The notes: generated from the sequence alone by a model not told the origin. 64,000 nt of DNA from Liopterus haemorrhoidalis (GCA_963971575.1 OZ020620.1:42942924-43006923); one strand, 5' to 3'. Counted from the first letter of the stretch, positions 31,466 through 42,600 are shown. A program made the numbers and translations.

Positions 31466-31861
31466 CAGTGATGTGAAATAAATACCCAATGGGTACGTAA
31501 ATATAAATGGGTATTTACTCAATGATTATTTACCTACCCAAAACTTGGTTATTTATTTATTTTGCTTCGGTGAATTCACCATTCCGTCAGTGCACAGCAC
31601 TATATTATTATAGATTTATGTTGATTTCAGTAAAGAAACCAGATATTTCGTTGCAAACTGTTGGTGTGGGGTTGGAAAATATAGATTTTACGAAAATTGG
31701 ACTAGAGATGTTAATACAAAATATTGGATTTTTTTTTGTTACTTTTATTATTTCATAGATACATTTTTTAAAGTTGAATACTTATGTTAGTTTACATATT
31801 GATTTTTAAATACATTGTTTTACCGGATATTTACCTGGGTATTTATGCCAAAAAATCATTA
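31466..31861. mobile_element. Non-autonomous hAT-like element with GGGTATTTAC words
   Basis: Exact 8-bp target duplication cccacgct (31458-31465 and 31862-31869). The left end is cagtgatgtgaaataaatac and the right end is an imperfect inverse. aaataccc/gggtattt words recur near both ends. The 83-codon frame inside (31507-31758) is unrecognised. Confidence 0.7.
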
Positions 31862-32067
31862 CCCACGCTTATTGATACCCCGCGCTTATTAATGTTCCGC
31901 GCTTGTCAAATTTTAAAAACATATTTAAACATTACTAATTTTAGTAAAAAGTGAACTTTACTCAAATTTGCACATAGCCCCTCAAATTATCAAGCTGAGT
32001 CCATATGTTGATATTGAAATTATTTTAGTTTCGTCGTCTAGTCTATCATTGATGTCTCCGTCTAATA

Positions 32068-32665
32068 CACGTTTCACACTAGATCTTTAAGATCGGATGT
32101 TTAAGTGAATGTATCTTTAAACGCTAATGTGAAACCGTATGGCCTCGTCTAAATACGAGCTATGTTTAATACAGAGATCTGCGTCTTAAACTTCTCCCGC
32201 ATTGCCAACTTATTTTCTATTATGAAAAAATACTCCTTGAATTTGTGCTGTCAACATTTTATATTATCATAAACAAGAATACTGTATTATATCGACGTTA
32301 TAAGAAGTTTATACTTATTGTTATAATAAAATTATTTATTTTAATAATGTGTTTAATAAAATACAGAGCTACAATAATTGAGATAAAATGTATCGACTTA
32401 CATGTTAATACAGGTGTAATATATTCTTTATTGTAGTGCCTTTATTGTAGAATGAAATGAAATATCCTTAATTGTTTATAATAATTCAAAATGTGCGTCT
32501 GCGCAGACAGTTCAAAACTGGTAATTTCATGACGGTAACTTAAGGACAAAATTACTGTAGCTGATGACAGCACCAGAGATTTAAACATCAAGTGTGAAAG
32601 CATACCGATCTTAAACATCGGTGAACTTTAAGTTCACTCGTCTTAAAGATCTAGTGTGAAAAGGG
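32068..32665 (+). mobile_element. MITE, CCCTTTTCACACTAG family, copy 2
   Basis: TA flanks (32066-32067 and 32666-32667). The right end is intact; the left end has two changes (cacgtttcacactag). The orientation is opposite to the copy at 4186-4773, and the inside is nearly identical, including the 63-codon frame 32245-32436. Confidence 0.8.
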
Positions 32666-32798
32666 TATTAACCAATAATATAGCGAGTCGAGACTGATAG
32701 TCAAGACTGACTCGACTAAGACCTGATGTACACAGTACCGGAAAATAAGTCCGGCGAATGGACATGAGTCCGTGTGGTTCAAGAAAAACACATAGCCA

Positions 32799-35100
32799 CG
32801 ACAGATTAAATGATAAATAATTATGTAACAATAATTCAGCATTAAAATGAAACATGAGATAAAAATGTATGTATTATTTAGATCATCGATGCTCAGGTGC
32901 ACACACAAGGAGAGTGCTAAATATATTGCATGAATTTTGTAGCGAAAGAGAAAAGAGAGACAGGCATGGAAAAGTCAGCAGTCAATGGGATAAAAAGAAA
33001 AGTTTTGTACCAAAGAACGGGGTACTCCGCAGAAAACATGAGAATAGGTGATAGAGAACATAATAACTGAAATTCAAGGACGAGAGAAGTACAGAATAAG
33101 GGAATCAATATACAACTCCAAATCTGGGATAATAAATACACCGTGATATCAAGATACTTAACAACGAAATGGAGGAAGAAAGAGGATATTAAAATAATTG
33201 CGAGGTTTAGGTGTGAAAATAAAGAGCGAGCAAATCAGTTTTGGTTAAAAATGGAAAAGCTATGCCAAAGGTGCGGTAGGGCAAGCGAAAGGTTAAAACA
33301 TTAAATAGAGGGTTGTGTGGAACTTCAGGAAAAAGTTAACGAAATAACCAAAGTGTTGTGTGATTCTGGAACAGACGCATCATGGATGAAAACATTGAGA
33401 ATAGAAAAGGGGTATGATCTGACACCATGTTGCATTTTACTTAATTTTATTTTATGCGCTTATGTTGAGGCAACATATTTTTTGATTTTTATATTTAAGA
33501 TTTAATATTAAATACCAGTTCCCCTCATTGTTAGGTGAAAAATATTAAATAAAAATTATTCAATTAAAACACTGGATTGATTGATTAAATATATTATTGT
33601 AACCAATCTAGTGTCTTAATCGAATATATTTTATTATTATTGACTTTGCTTAATATTTTAATTTAGTGCAATGGTATTAAAAAATATTTCTTAGGCGATT
33701 CGTTTATATTTTTCATGCTGTCCTTCATCTAAATATTTTGCCTATACACAGTAAAAAAATTAGGCCAAGAAAAGAAGCTAAAAAAGACATTAACCACTCA
33801 ATTTGGCATATAGATTTTAAGTTGCAAATATTTCACTCAAGTAACTATTTAATAATTTTTTAATACATTGTAAACGTTCTATAGTAAAAACTGGCTAAAG
33901 TGACCACCCAAGGGACCAAGTTAAAGTGGTTACCTTACGCAGAAAGAGTCGACAGATTAAATGATAAATAATTATGTAACAATAATTCAGCATTAAAATG
34001 AAACATGAGATAAAAATGTATGTATTATTTAGATCATCGATGCTCAGGTGCACACACAAGGAGAGTGCTAAATATATTGCATGAATTTTGTAGCGAAAGA
34101 GAAAAGAGAGACAGGCATGGAAAAGTCAGCAGTCAATGGGATAAAAAGAAAAGTTTTGTACCAAAGAACGGGGTACTCCGCAGAAAACATGAGAATAGGT
34201 GATAGAGAACATAATAACTGAAATTCAAGGACGAGAGAAGTACAGAATAAGGGAATCAATATACAACTCCAAATCTGGGATAATAAATACACCGTGATAT
34301 CAAGATACTTAACAACGAAATGGAGGAAGAAAGAGGATATTAAAATAATTGCGAGGTTTAGGTGTGAAAATAAAGAGCGAGCAAATCAGTTTTGGTTAAA
34401 AATGGAAAAGCTATGCCAAAGGTGCGGTAGGGCAAGCGAAAGGTTAAAACATTAAATAGAGGGTTGTGTGGAACTTCAGGAAAAAGTTAACGAAATAACC
34501 AAAGTGTTGTGTGATTCTGGAACAGACGCATCATGGATGAAAACATTGAGAATAGAAAAGGGGTATGATCTGACACCATGTTGCATTTTACTTAATTTTA
34601 TTTTATGCGCTTATGTTGAGGCAACATATTTTTTGATTTTTATATTTAAGATTTAATATTAAATACCAGTTCCCCTCATTGTTAGGTGAAAAATATTAAA
34701 TAAAAATTATTCAATTAAAACACTGGATTGATTGATTAAATATATTATTGTAACCAATCTAGTGTCTTAATCGAATATATTTTATTATTATTGACTTTGC
34801 TTAATATTTTAATTTAGTGCAATGGTATTAAAAAATATTTCTTAGGCGATTCGTTTATATTTTTCATGCTGTCCTTCATCTAAATATTTTGCCTATACAC
34901 AGTAAAAAAATTAGGCCAAGAAAAGAAGCTAAAAAAGACATTAACCACTCAATTTGGCATATAGATTTTAAGTTGCAAATATTTCACTCAAGTAACTATT
35001 TAATAATTTTTTAATACATTGTAAACGTTCTATAGTAAAAACTGGCTAAAGTGACCACCCAAGGGACCAAGTTAAAGTGGTTACCTTACGCAGAAAGAGT
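32799..35100 (+). repeat. Tandem duplication, 2 x 1151 bp
   Basis: Unit 1 is 32799-33949 and unit 2 is 33950-35100; corresponding positions differ by exactly 1151 and no difference was noticed. Each unit holds a LINE C-terminal fragment, an AT-rich stretch and the start of a possible pogo-like sequence (aaagtgaccacccaaggga) that continues only after unit 2. The breakpoints therefore lie inside transposons. It is a very recent duplication or an assembly effect. Confidence 0.9.
33140..33505 (+). pseudogene. Non-LTR retrotransposon C-terminal Cys/His region (R1/I-like), copy in unit 1
   Basis: Frames encode VISRYLTTKWRKKEDIKIIA and RFRCENKERANQFWLKMEKL, then CQRCGRASERLKH. After a stop comes LQEKVNEITKVLCDSGTDAS with WMKTL. 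The RFRCxNxERAxxxW....CxxCG pattern is that of the C-terminal zinc region of R1/I-like insect LINEs. The identical second copy is at 34291-34656. The preceding frame (32869-33051) is probably the same element in another frame. Confidence 0.6.
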
Positions 35101-36431
35101 AGTAGAGATATTCAGATCAATTCTGTACAAATTTACTGTGTAGTAACTTTACTACAAGATAAAATATTATAAAAAGTATAATGACTTTCATTCATGATAG
35201 TAACTGACCTTGCTCATAGTGACAGATTTAGTTCCTATAATCATAGTAACTGAGTTCCAGAATTGGTCTGATTATTTCGCACGGACCATCAACAAGTGGT
35301 TAAATTAAGTGACCACCATTACGTAGTTGGTTACATTAGCGGGTTTGGCTCAACTTAACAACCTGGAACCTGTAGTTCCTAATTATGTAGTCATTAGGTT
35401 AGGTTATGATAGTAAAGAATTCAATACAGAAGAACCCGAGCGGTTCAAATTAAGCTTCAAAAGAATTCTGAACTAAATTCTGTCTTATTAAAGTTAGAGC
35501 CAGGAAAAACTACTGTGCTTGTATAAAAACTGGTGGTTCAGGTTATTAATGGGGGGGATGGTATTTTTGATGATTTTTTTTCAATTTTTTTTATTGACTT
35601 ATTCGATTGTATATATCTTCAAGAGTATGCCATTAAAATTTCAAGTTAATCGGAGCAAAATTGACTGAGATATACTCATTTTAATACTAGTACCTATTAT
35701 TTGTTTTTTCGCGCCTATCGTATGTATGTGGCGTTGTATCGCTTTTGTGCGCATGTGGCTTTAATATCGATATCAGCTGCTTTATACTCTTAGAGAGGGG
35801 ACTCGTGACGAATATCTTTGATACATATATTGAAATATACTTGTATATAAGCTATATATGTGTGTTGTATTTATTTAATAAAAAAACATTCTTTATTTTT
35901 AAACGCGTTTTCTGAAAAATAGATTTTTTTGATGCGGTGTACATCATAACTCAAAAACTAATGAATGGATCTTTCTGAAATTTTGCACACTTCTTTATAA
36001 ATCATTTTACTAGGTAGTGACGTTGAGTTTTTGCTTTTATTTTGAATATATTTTTTTTTATAACCATTTTTCCGATTACCAAACACGATTTTTTACGTTT
36101 TTTTTTCGATTTTTTGACTTTAAAGTCGTACCAAAAATTTAAAACTCAATTTAATAAAAAAAACTCGACGTCACTACCTGAAGAAACTTTTAAACTAACT
36201 AAAACTTTTTGAATTATATGTTTCATATGATTGTATTACTAGATATCGTGTACACCGCAAATCTTTTTTTTGGAGTGTTTACTAAAAAATGACGCCAATG
36301 GCTCATTTTTCAATATTTTTCAATAAAAATTTAACGCAATACTCTTCAAGTGTTGTTCTTTAAGATAGACTTTTACCCATTTAGCTTACCTTTACCAGAT
36401 TTCCACAAATCGTTCTTAAAAATATGCTTAA
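35101..36431. other. Unclassified repeat-like spacer with an imperfect inverted pair
   Basis: gtgaccaccattacgtag and tggttacattagcggg at 35310-35342 look like the far end of the pogo-like sequence that starts in the tandem unit. Further on, gcggtgtacatc...tagtgacgttgag (35935-36030) is mirrored by cgacgtcactacc...gtgtacaccgc (36165-36255). No coding sequence is supported. Confidence 0.45.
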
Positions 36432-37191
36432 GGCGGCGCACAACCCTATAGTGCTCAATAGTTTCTTATACAAAACTAATAATCGGAAATAAAATTAATA
36501 ACAATCTATATATCAAAATTTGCAGCGAATTTTTATCTATCTAATAGGATATTTTTAATTGCAGAAAAAACTGTTAGGTAGTTGTAAATAAGCAAATTAC
36601 ATTATAGACGCCATCTTGTAAACCAATCGACGCATATTTGCGTACGATGCGGCAAATTGTACCTAAAGCTTCATTCTACAAATATGATTCTAGCTATTTT
36701 GTTGTATTGTGAAAATTACTTATAGTTATTGTACTTGGTAATCTATTTTTGCCGCTCTCTTGAATCTGCCGCGGCTTTAAAAATTGTTGTTACGGGTAAA
36801 AATGATTTATTTTTCGTGAAGAATACATGTACCTAGTGGCATTCTATTATCTTTAAGTATAACATTTTTGGACGAAGGCTCTAAACTATAAGTAATCAAG
36901 TCGAAAAAAAATTGACGTATTATTTGAACATTTCTACACAAAACTATATAAATATAAAAGTTATTCGAAACCTACAAATAGATTTAAAAAATTACAGAAT
37001 AATATCGCTGATGTTTATTTTTAAGTTATTGAGCGATAATATTTTTACTATAAATGTTTCTACAATTAGAACTATCATATTAGATAGATACAAATTCGGT
37101 GCAAAATTTGATGTATAGGTTGATACTTATTTTATTTCAGATTGTTAGTTTTGTATAAGAAACTAGTAACCTCTGGGGGTTATACGCAGCC
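36432..37191. mobile_element. TTAA-flanked TIR element, 760 bp
   Basis: TTAA flanks both ends (36428-36431 and 37192-37195). The ends ggcggcgcacaaccc and inverse ggctgcgtataaccc continue into a longer match (gtttcttatacaaaactaa at both sides, inverted). TTAA duplication points to a piggyBac- or Kolobok-type source. The right end lies 58 bases from the splice donor at 37249, so it would sit at the start of that intron. Confidence 0.65.
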
Positions 37192-37249
37192 TTAAGTAAA
37201 GATTTACCCCGGGTTTTACTGTATATAATCTTATAAATTGTTTTCTTAC

Positions 37250-37485
37250 CTGTTTCTAGCAGTTTGTCCTCTGTTCGTAGGAGGAAGTCCTGCCGCCATT
37301 CCTGCAGTCCTGTTCTGGTTAGCGCTCCTTAGTTGAGGAGCGGTAAGGTTTGCTGCTGCAGCAGCCGCCGCGAGTTGACCGGCACTCGTCCTTGGAAGAC
37401 GCGCTGCCACCCCATTAACACCCGCCGCTAAACAACTAGTCGAAAAAAAACCAATCACTATTAGTGCCGCAGCACCCTTCATCAT
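37250..37485 (-). CDS. Candidate first coding exon of a small secreted Ala-rich protein
   Basis: On the minus strand, starting at the ATG pair (37485), the frame reads MMKGAAALIVIGFFSTSCLA, a clear signal peptide. The mature part AGVNGVAARLPRTSAGQLAA continues into an alanine run, NLTAPQLRSANQNRTAGMAA and GLPPTNRGQTARN. It then hits AACAG|GTAAGA, a near-consensus splice donor, leaving phase 2. An upstream ATG (37548) would add 21 residues and mask the signal peptide, so the later start is preferred. Local GC is far above the surroundings, unlike the AT-rich spacer frames. The motif LPxTxxGQxA occurs twice. The family is unknown; the next exon was not found. Confidence 0.6.
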
Positions 37486-37679
37486 AAAGTCTTTAAAGCC
37501 ACCAAAATTATTCAATAAATACAATATCAACAGCAAGTGATGCACCAAATAAAAATTTTAAATAAAATTGTCCTTAATTTTGTCTTTTTTTAAATTTCAG
37601 TCCATGACACTTCACTCATTTGTTAAATGTAATTTTAACACAGCACTTGTTTCCAATATTTGTGGTATTATGAGAGGTT

Positions 37680-37870
37680 ATAACCTCGGTTGTGTTGAGG
37701 TGTTGCTGGGGTATTGTATACTGACGGCTGGGTGCTTTGGTCCGCGTTCGGTGCCCGGTGAGGCGGTCCGGCTGAAGCGGGGGAACTTTCTCTCCAAGAC
37801 ACAGGTGCCCCAGTAACGGTGTGACTGCCCAGGGGCAATCATAAGCCAGGCTCTCTGCACTCTACAACAA
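37680..37870 (-). promoter_or_regulatory. GC-rich block upstream of the secreted-protein exon
   Basis: About 190 bases of GC-rich sequence in an otherwise AT-rich area, 200-380 bases 5' of the candidate ATG. On the minus strand it contains gccgtcagtatac, with the insect initiator-like TCAGT. It may be promoter or 5' UTR. The frames across it (37678-37986 minus; 37568-37816 plus) are not recognised, and it could be an old GC-rich element end. Confidence 0.3.
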
Positions 37871-38034
37871 TCACACGCAGGGTATGCGCTAATAATTGGA
37901 CAAATTAGCAATTTTTTAATATAGATTAGGAAAATTAATTTACATTGTTGGAAATTGTAGGAAAAATTGTAACTTTGTGTAATCATCAGTGATCTGCAGT
38001 GAAATATTGTTTAATATACTTGTATACTGTATAG

Positions 38035-38251
38035 AGTTGCCGTAGCTGCGTGGTAAGATGCTTGTCTACGGACCAAAAGGACGCGGGTTCGAATCCTTCC
38101 ACCCCCTTCGGATTTTTACCGACCGCCAACATATATAAGGGAGGTATTGTGATCATTACCGATTTTGACATTTCGAGATTTTGATGGATCTCCACGAATT
38201 GAGGTCCCTACATAACGCTTAGACTATTTTTAGCATGATGTCTGTCGGTCC

Positions 38252-38298
<47 letters not shown>

Positions 38299-38375
38299 GG
38301 TCTGTCTGTCTGTCTGTCTATCTGTCCGTCGGTCTGTGTACACGTGCAGAGCAAATTCGGCTAAAAGGATTTGGG
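38035..38375 (+). mobile_element. tRNA-derived SINE with (GTCT)n tract
   Basis: Head: ccgtagctgcgtggtaagat (A-box-like) and gcgggttcgaatccttcc (B box). The body includes gtgatcattaccgattttga and gactatttttagcatgatg, then a (GTCT)n tract (about 38252-38335) and gtgtacacgtgcagagc. The part after the head matches 8690-8965 in reverse. The acceptor stem does not pair, so it is not a tRNA gene. Confidence 0.7.
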
Positions 38376-38454
38376 AACTTATTATTATTTTGTATACTGA
38401 TATACTAAAATTGTAAGGTGTGAATTTTCATAAATTTAATAAATAGGGTTTAAA

Positions 38455-38520
38455 AAATTAGCTGTGGCCACCACAGAACGGACCGTCACTGCAGAATACG
38501 TAATCAAATAAGTCTTTGAA
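38455..38520. mobile_element. Partial copy of the aatcagctgtggcc TIR family
   Basis: ttagctgtggccaccacaga and the next ~35 bases match one end of the element at 1651-1980, more diverged. Confidence 0.5.
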
Positions 38521-38599
38521 CATTTTTTTAAAAATTCTCTAACTAAATCAAGAATTTTAGTTGGCATTTCCACACGCCGAGTGCTCATCCATATCGTCT

Positions 38600-38737
38600 T
38601 TTTCTTCTTCTTCTTCTTCTTCTTCTTCTTCTTCTTCTTCGTCTTCTTCTTCTTCTTCGTCTTCTTCGTCTTCTTCTTCTTCTTCTTCTTCTTCTTCTTC
38701 TTCTTCTTCTTCTTCTTCTTCTTCTTCTTCTTCTTCG
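38600..38737. repeat. (TTC)n microsatellite, about 46 units
   Basis: Nearly pure TTC with four GTC interruptions. It makes long poly-Ser and poly-Arg frames that are not genes. Confidence 0.95.
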
Positions 38738-38783
38738 GGGACTGTCAGTTGGGTTGACTTTTGACTTCACTATCATAAATCCT

Positions 38784-38969
38784 CTATTTTGATATGTTGG
38801 TTGTCAGGTCTTTCCATGTGTCCTGTATACCAATACTTGTTAGACCTTTGGTTAGCTGATCTTTACATCTCTTGTGAGGTCTTCCAGTGGGAAGACCAGT
38901 GGGTGGACGGTTATTCAATCTTCCCTTCCATATCTTCTTAACTATTCTGTCCTGTCTCATCATCATCAA
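38784..38969 (-). pseudogene. Non-LTR retrotransposon ORF2 C-terminus
   Basis: Minus-strand frame: MMMMRQDRIVKKIWKGRLNN, then RPPTGLPTGRPHKRCKDQLT and LTSIGIQDTWKDL. This is the GHxMRMxxxRIVKKxWxGxxxxRRPxGRPxxRWxDQL end of LINE endonuclease-RT proteins. It is truncated at both sides; the start is probably set by chance. Confidence 0.7.
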
Positions 38970-39009
38970 ATGTCCTATCCACTGTAATCATCTACCTCTC
39001 AATTTTTCA

Positions 39010-39280
39010 AGCCTCCCATCGAAGGGAATTCTAGTCCATTCCCACCTGCAGATCTTCTGCCACTACTTTGATCTGCAGGATGCAGAAAGCAGTGTTGCTC
39101 GGGTCACTCCGCATTGTGCGGGAACTGGATTTGGCGTAATTTCCGCGTTTGCATATTGCCAGGGTTTGGGATGCAGCCGTGTGTATTTAGCTCCTGTAGT
39201 CTCTAGTATGACGCGGTTCAAAAGGTTGCTGAAGTTTGCGATTAGTGGACGCTTGTCAAAACCTGACAAACTTCATAATA
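39010..39280 (+). repeat. Unclassified dispersed repeat, forward copy
   Basis: Starts cctcccatcgaagggaattc and includes gcagatcttctgccact, gggtcactccgcat and aaaaggttgctgaagtttgc. The same sequence lies in reverse at 43640-43915. GC-rich relative to its surroundings; no protein was recognised. Confidence 0.75.
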
Positions 39281-39878
39281 TAATTTATTCCCATTAGTTA
39301 AATATAGTACAGTTATCTACATTAATAAATCCTGGATGCGCACCCGATCACAATTTACTCGATTACTATGTGGCGGATGGTAAAAAATGATCCATTGATG
39401 CACTTAGCGACCTGTGGCCATCAGACCATCGAACATAACCAATGCTTGAGATAACTGGTGTTGTTCATGTTACTTAAATATGGCACATTAACGAATAAGA
39501 CCATGATTTGTAAACTGGTATTACTCTTACGTCATATTAAATTTATAATACATCGATAAAGATCACGCGAAAAGAAGCCATTTAAAAATACCGTTTAAAT
39601 TTATGAATGTTTTTGCTAAACAGTATACTTCGATTAAAAAGTTTAATACTATAATAACATATAAAAATTAATATATAATTATTTAAAATACACAATAATT
39701 AAAAGAATGGTTAATGATATAATTGATATATGAAAGGTTCGTATAGGTAAAAGTTTGTTAAAAAAATTAAATCTTCATTTATCGTTGATTGCGTGTATAT
39801 GAGGGTCACACTATAATTATTAAGAATAAGACACGTAGTTCATATTTTTTAGGACTTTATTTTAAATAAAATTAAACC
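39281..39878. other. No recognisable gene; AT-rich spacer
   Basis: Nothing supported. Confidence 0.45.
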
Positions 39879-39925
39879 AGTGGCGAAGGAAGACCTCCGC
39901 TAGACTTGCCCTCCCATAAAAAAAA
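39879..39925 (+). mobile_element. hAT element end (CAGTGGCGAAGG type)
   Basis: cagtggcgaaggaagacctc, then cgctagacttgccctccc is the reverse of 29935-29980. Confidence 0.55.
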
Positions 39926-40059
39926 TAATAATAAAAAAAGAACATATTTTTTTTTTAAATTTAACAAAAGATTTAGGTAAATCTTCAAAAATACATCAAA
40001 TTATGTCCAATACAATTTTTTGTCCAAGGCTTGGTTTACTAGTTACGAATTTTTTTAAA

Positions 40060-40395
40060 TTTATTGTTTAATAACTTCCGTTTCCGGTTTCGGATTTTAA
40101 TAAAAAATAATTGGGTTCTTCCCAATTATTAGGAGAATTTTTTAGTACCAGAACGAACTCTTTAAGTTTAACCGTTTTTGAGTTAACGTGTATACACACA
40201 GACACACAGACACACAGACACACAGACACACACAGACACACACACACACAGACACACACACATACGGACGGCACTTCGAAAATAGGTTTTTTGGATTCCC
40301 TGGACCATGAAACGTGGTCATCAGTCAAAATCTCGACATCGAAAATTTTCGCGATTACAATACTTGCCCCTTATATATTAAGGTCGGACAAGTAA
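40060..40395 (+). mobile_element. Dispersed insect repeat with CACAGA tract
   Basis: cttccgtttccggtttcgg, then ttgagttaacgtgtatacac, a CACAGA tract (40193-40264), ggttttttggattccctgg and a closing aaaattttcgcgattacaat. The series is recalled as a common insect repeat 3' region of unsettled class. The LINE copy at 40397 begins right behind it. Confidence 0.55.
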
Positions 40396-40396
40396 A

Positions 40397-41457
40397 AATA
40401 TGGTTTCAATGAGAATAGTCCACAACTAATACAATCTTACTTAGCAAACAGAAATCAATATGTTGCTGTTAATAACAATCAATCAGATATGTTGTCGTTG
40501 GAATGTGGAGTACCACAGGGTTCGATCCTCGGTCCGCTTCTATTTTTAATATACTATGACTTTCCATAATTTTTAAAAACTAAAACAGTTTTATATGCCG
40601 ATGATTCTACAATCATTTCAAGATCCACATCATTTAGAGATTTAATTATTAACAGTGATTTACATTTAAACGATGCTAGTAATTGGTTTGCTGCAAACAT
40701 GTTGTCTATAAACACAAACAAATGTATAGTTATTTCTTTAAGAAAGTATACATTTGAGAGTCCAGGCTTTATTAAATTTTTAGGGGTATATGTTGACAAG
40801 GAATTAAATTGGAAACACCATGTTCATTATTTGAGTGGTAAGATATGTAGAACAATTTTCTTACTGTGAAATCTTGTGGACATAGTAACTAAAGAAGTGC
40901 TCTTAGTAGCTTATTACTCACTTTTTCAAACACATATTAATCATTGACGGCATCTTTGCAGAGCAGACTGTCAAAAATCTTTTTTATCATTGCAATTTAT
41001 GACTCTGCCATCACTCTACATTTTTGCCTGTTTTTTGTTTTTTTTACATAAATGAAAACGTCTTTAAATCGTTTATGTGATTCATAGTCATAATACTAGA
41101 TACAAGAATGATATATGTATATCCTCAATTCTGCCATCTATCAAAATCCAGAAATAGCACTACCTACTACGCTATTAAATTCTTTAATAAATTGCCAGAG
41201 TCAGTAAGACTTTTACCCCAAAATAAATTTGAAGCGTTTGTGAAGGATGTGTTAATTCAAAATCCATTGTACTCTGTGTCCGAATATTTTGATTTAAATT
41301 CTCATTCGTTTTTTTGTATCTGATTTAAGTAATAATTGTATCTATGTGTAACTCTTTTTGTGTAAATCTAGACTATTTGCTTGACATTTCTTGACTGACT
41401 GTAAACGATTTAATTGTATTGTATTGTGAACAATAAATAAATATAAATATAAATATG
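40397..41457 (+). pseudogene. 5'-truncated non-LTR retrotransposon with RT, thumb and 3' tail (Jockey/CR1-like)
   Basis: Successive frames encode [18 protein letters not shown], then [43 protein letters not shown] and, near the end, SRNSTTYYAIKFFNKLPESV with FEAFVKDVLIQNPLYSVSEY. This covers the second half of RT (GVPQG, YADD), the thumb region (FLGVxxDxxLxWxxH) and the conserved C-terminal tail. A tail of AAATAT/AATAAAT units follows (41437-41457). 5' truncation plus a simple 3' tail is expected from target-primed insertion. Stops and shifts show it is dead. Confidence 0.85.
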
Positions 41458-41469
41458 TTTAAAGTAGTT

Positions 41470-42120
41470 GCCTTCTAAAAAATACACGAAAAATACCTAA
41501 AATGGACCCTGAGACTCAACAGACAAACATTAACTTATATCATACTGGAAGAAACCAAGAGGGAGAAGAGCCATGAAATATGAAGAGCGGGTTATATTGA
41601 CAGAAAAAACAATATAAGAAGAGTGCTGGAAAGAGAGAGAGAGAAGATGAAAACCGATACCAAATGGGGAATTAAACGAGAAAAATGTTACGAACGGAAC
41701 GTTTTTTCCATAGAAGAGGTCACAAAAAGAAGAAGAGAAAGTCAACAGATAACAAACATAATAGTAGAAAGAGACCAAGAAGTGCAGTTACAAAAACAGA
41801 AGAACAGAATACAAGATTCTACATATAACAGAGTATACAAAGATATAAACACTATTGGTTTACCCAGATACTTGGCAGAAGGAACAAGTAACCAGAAGGT
41901 AATCGCAAGATTCAGATGTGGCAACGAGGAGAGGGCAAACTGTTATTGGATGGAAGAAACAGAAAATATGTAGAATCTGCAGAGAAGAACAAGAAACAAT
42001 GAAGCACCTAAGAAACTGTGGAAAGCAGCCAGAACCACAAAAACAGAAGACTTACTAGACGAATCGGGGAGAGACCTAGCCTGGATGAAAGCAGTCTTGG
42101 AAAGAAGAACAAAATTAATT
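41470..42120 (+). pseudogene. Non-LTR retrotransposon C-terminal region (R1/I-like) with Cys/His motif
   Basis: The frame 41623-41973 is basic and coiled-coil-like, then gives GLPRYLAEGTSNQKVIARFR and CGNEERANCYWMEE. A shifted frame continues ICRICREEQETMKHLRNCGK and LAWMKAVLERRTKL. RxRCGNEERxxxYWxEE followed by CxxCxxxxETxxHLxxC is the zinc-knuckle end of R1/I-like ORF2. It is related to the shorter fragment in the 1151-bp tandem units. Confidence 0.7.
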
Positions 42121-42174
42121 ATTATGTATCATACAATAGTATATATAAATGTTATATTATGTAAATCAATTCTT

Positions 42175-42600
42175 TCAAAGCCGAAAGGCACGAAATAAAT
42201 TTATTATTATTAAGTAGTTTTCTTCTACAATAATACACTTGGCCATTCTTTCTTTCCACTTCTTAAAATCCCCCAACCAATCTTCTTTAAGGATACCTTC
42301 AAATGGAAGGATTTCGGCAGGACGAGTGTTATTTACATTTAAAAACCAATCACAGCGCATACTTCGCAATCGGCGGGATTAGTAATGGGCATAGTTAATA
42401 TTAAATTGGCGCACAATATCGTCTACCTCCGCTAGCAACTTCAGATTGACTAACAACGTTGGCAAATGATGAGAGAAGGCGGTAAAACGATTGTGGGGAA
42501 CGATATGCGCAGATAGAATGCACAAACGGTTCTTCTTTAAAAAATCACCCCTTGTATTTACAGTACGTACCATTATTTTGTCCATTCATAATAATAACTA
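42175..42600 (-). pseudogene. Unrecognised broken reading frame pair
   Basis: Minus strand: NRLCILSAHIVPHNRFTAFS and HHLPTLLVNLKLLAEVDDIV (42379-42585), then after a stop RSMRCDWFLNVNNTRPAEIL and PFEGILKEDWLGDFKKWKER (42175-42369). The same frame register continues through the stop, and the composition looks protein-like rather than AT-random. No family was recognised; it may be the remains of a transposon or a retrocopy. Confidence 0.35.

Noticed and set aside
38039..38105. tRNA gene
   Set aside because: A and B boxes are good, but the acceptor stem does not pair and the sequence continues into a dispersed repeat body, so it is a SINE head.
38561..38776. Long poly-Ser (plus) and poly-Arg (minus) reading frames
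   Set aside because: They are translations of a (TTC)n microsatellite with no start context or conserved flank.
40068..40395. Frames over the CACAGA tract as genes
   Set aside because: Low-complexity translation inside a dispersed repeat.
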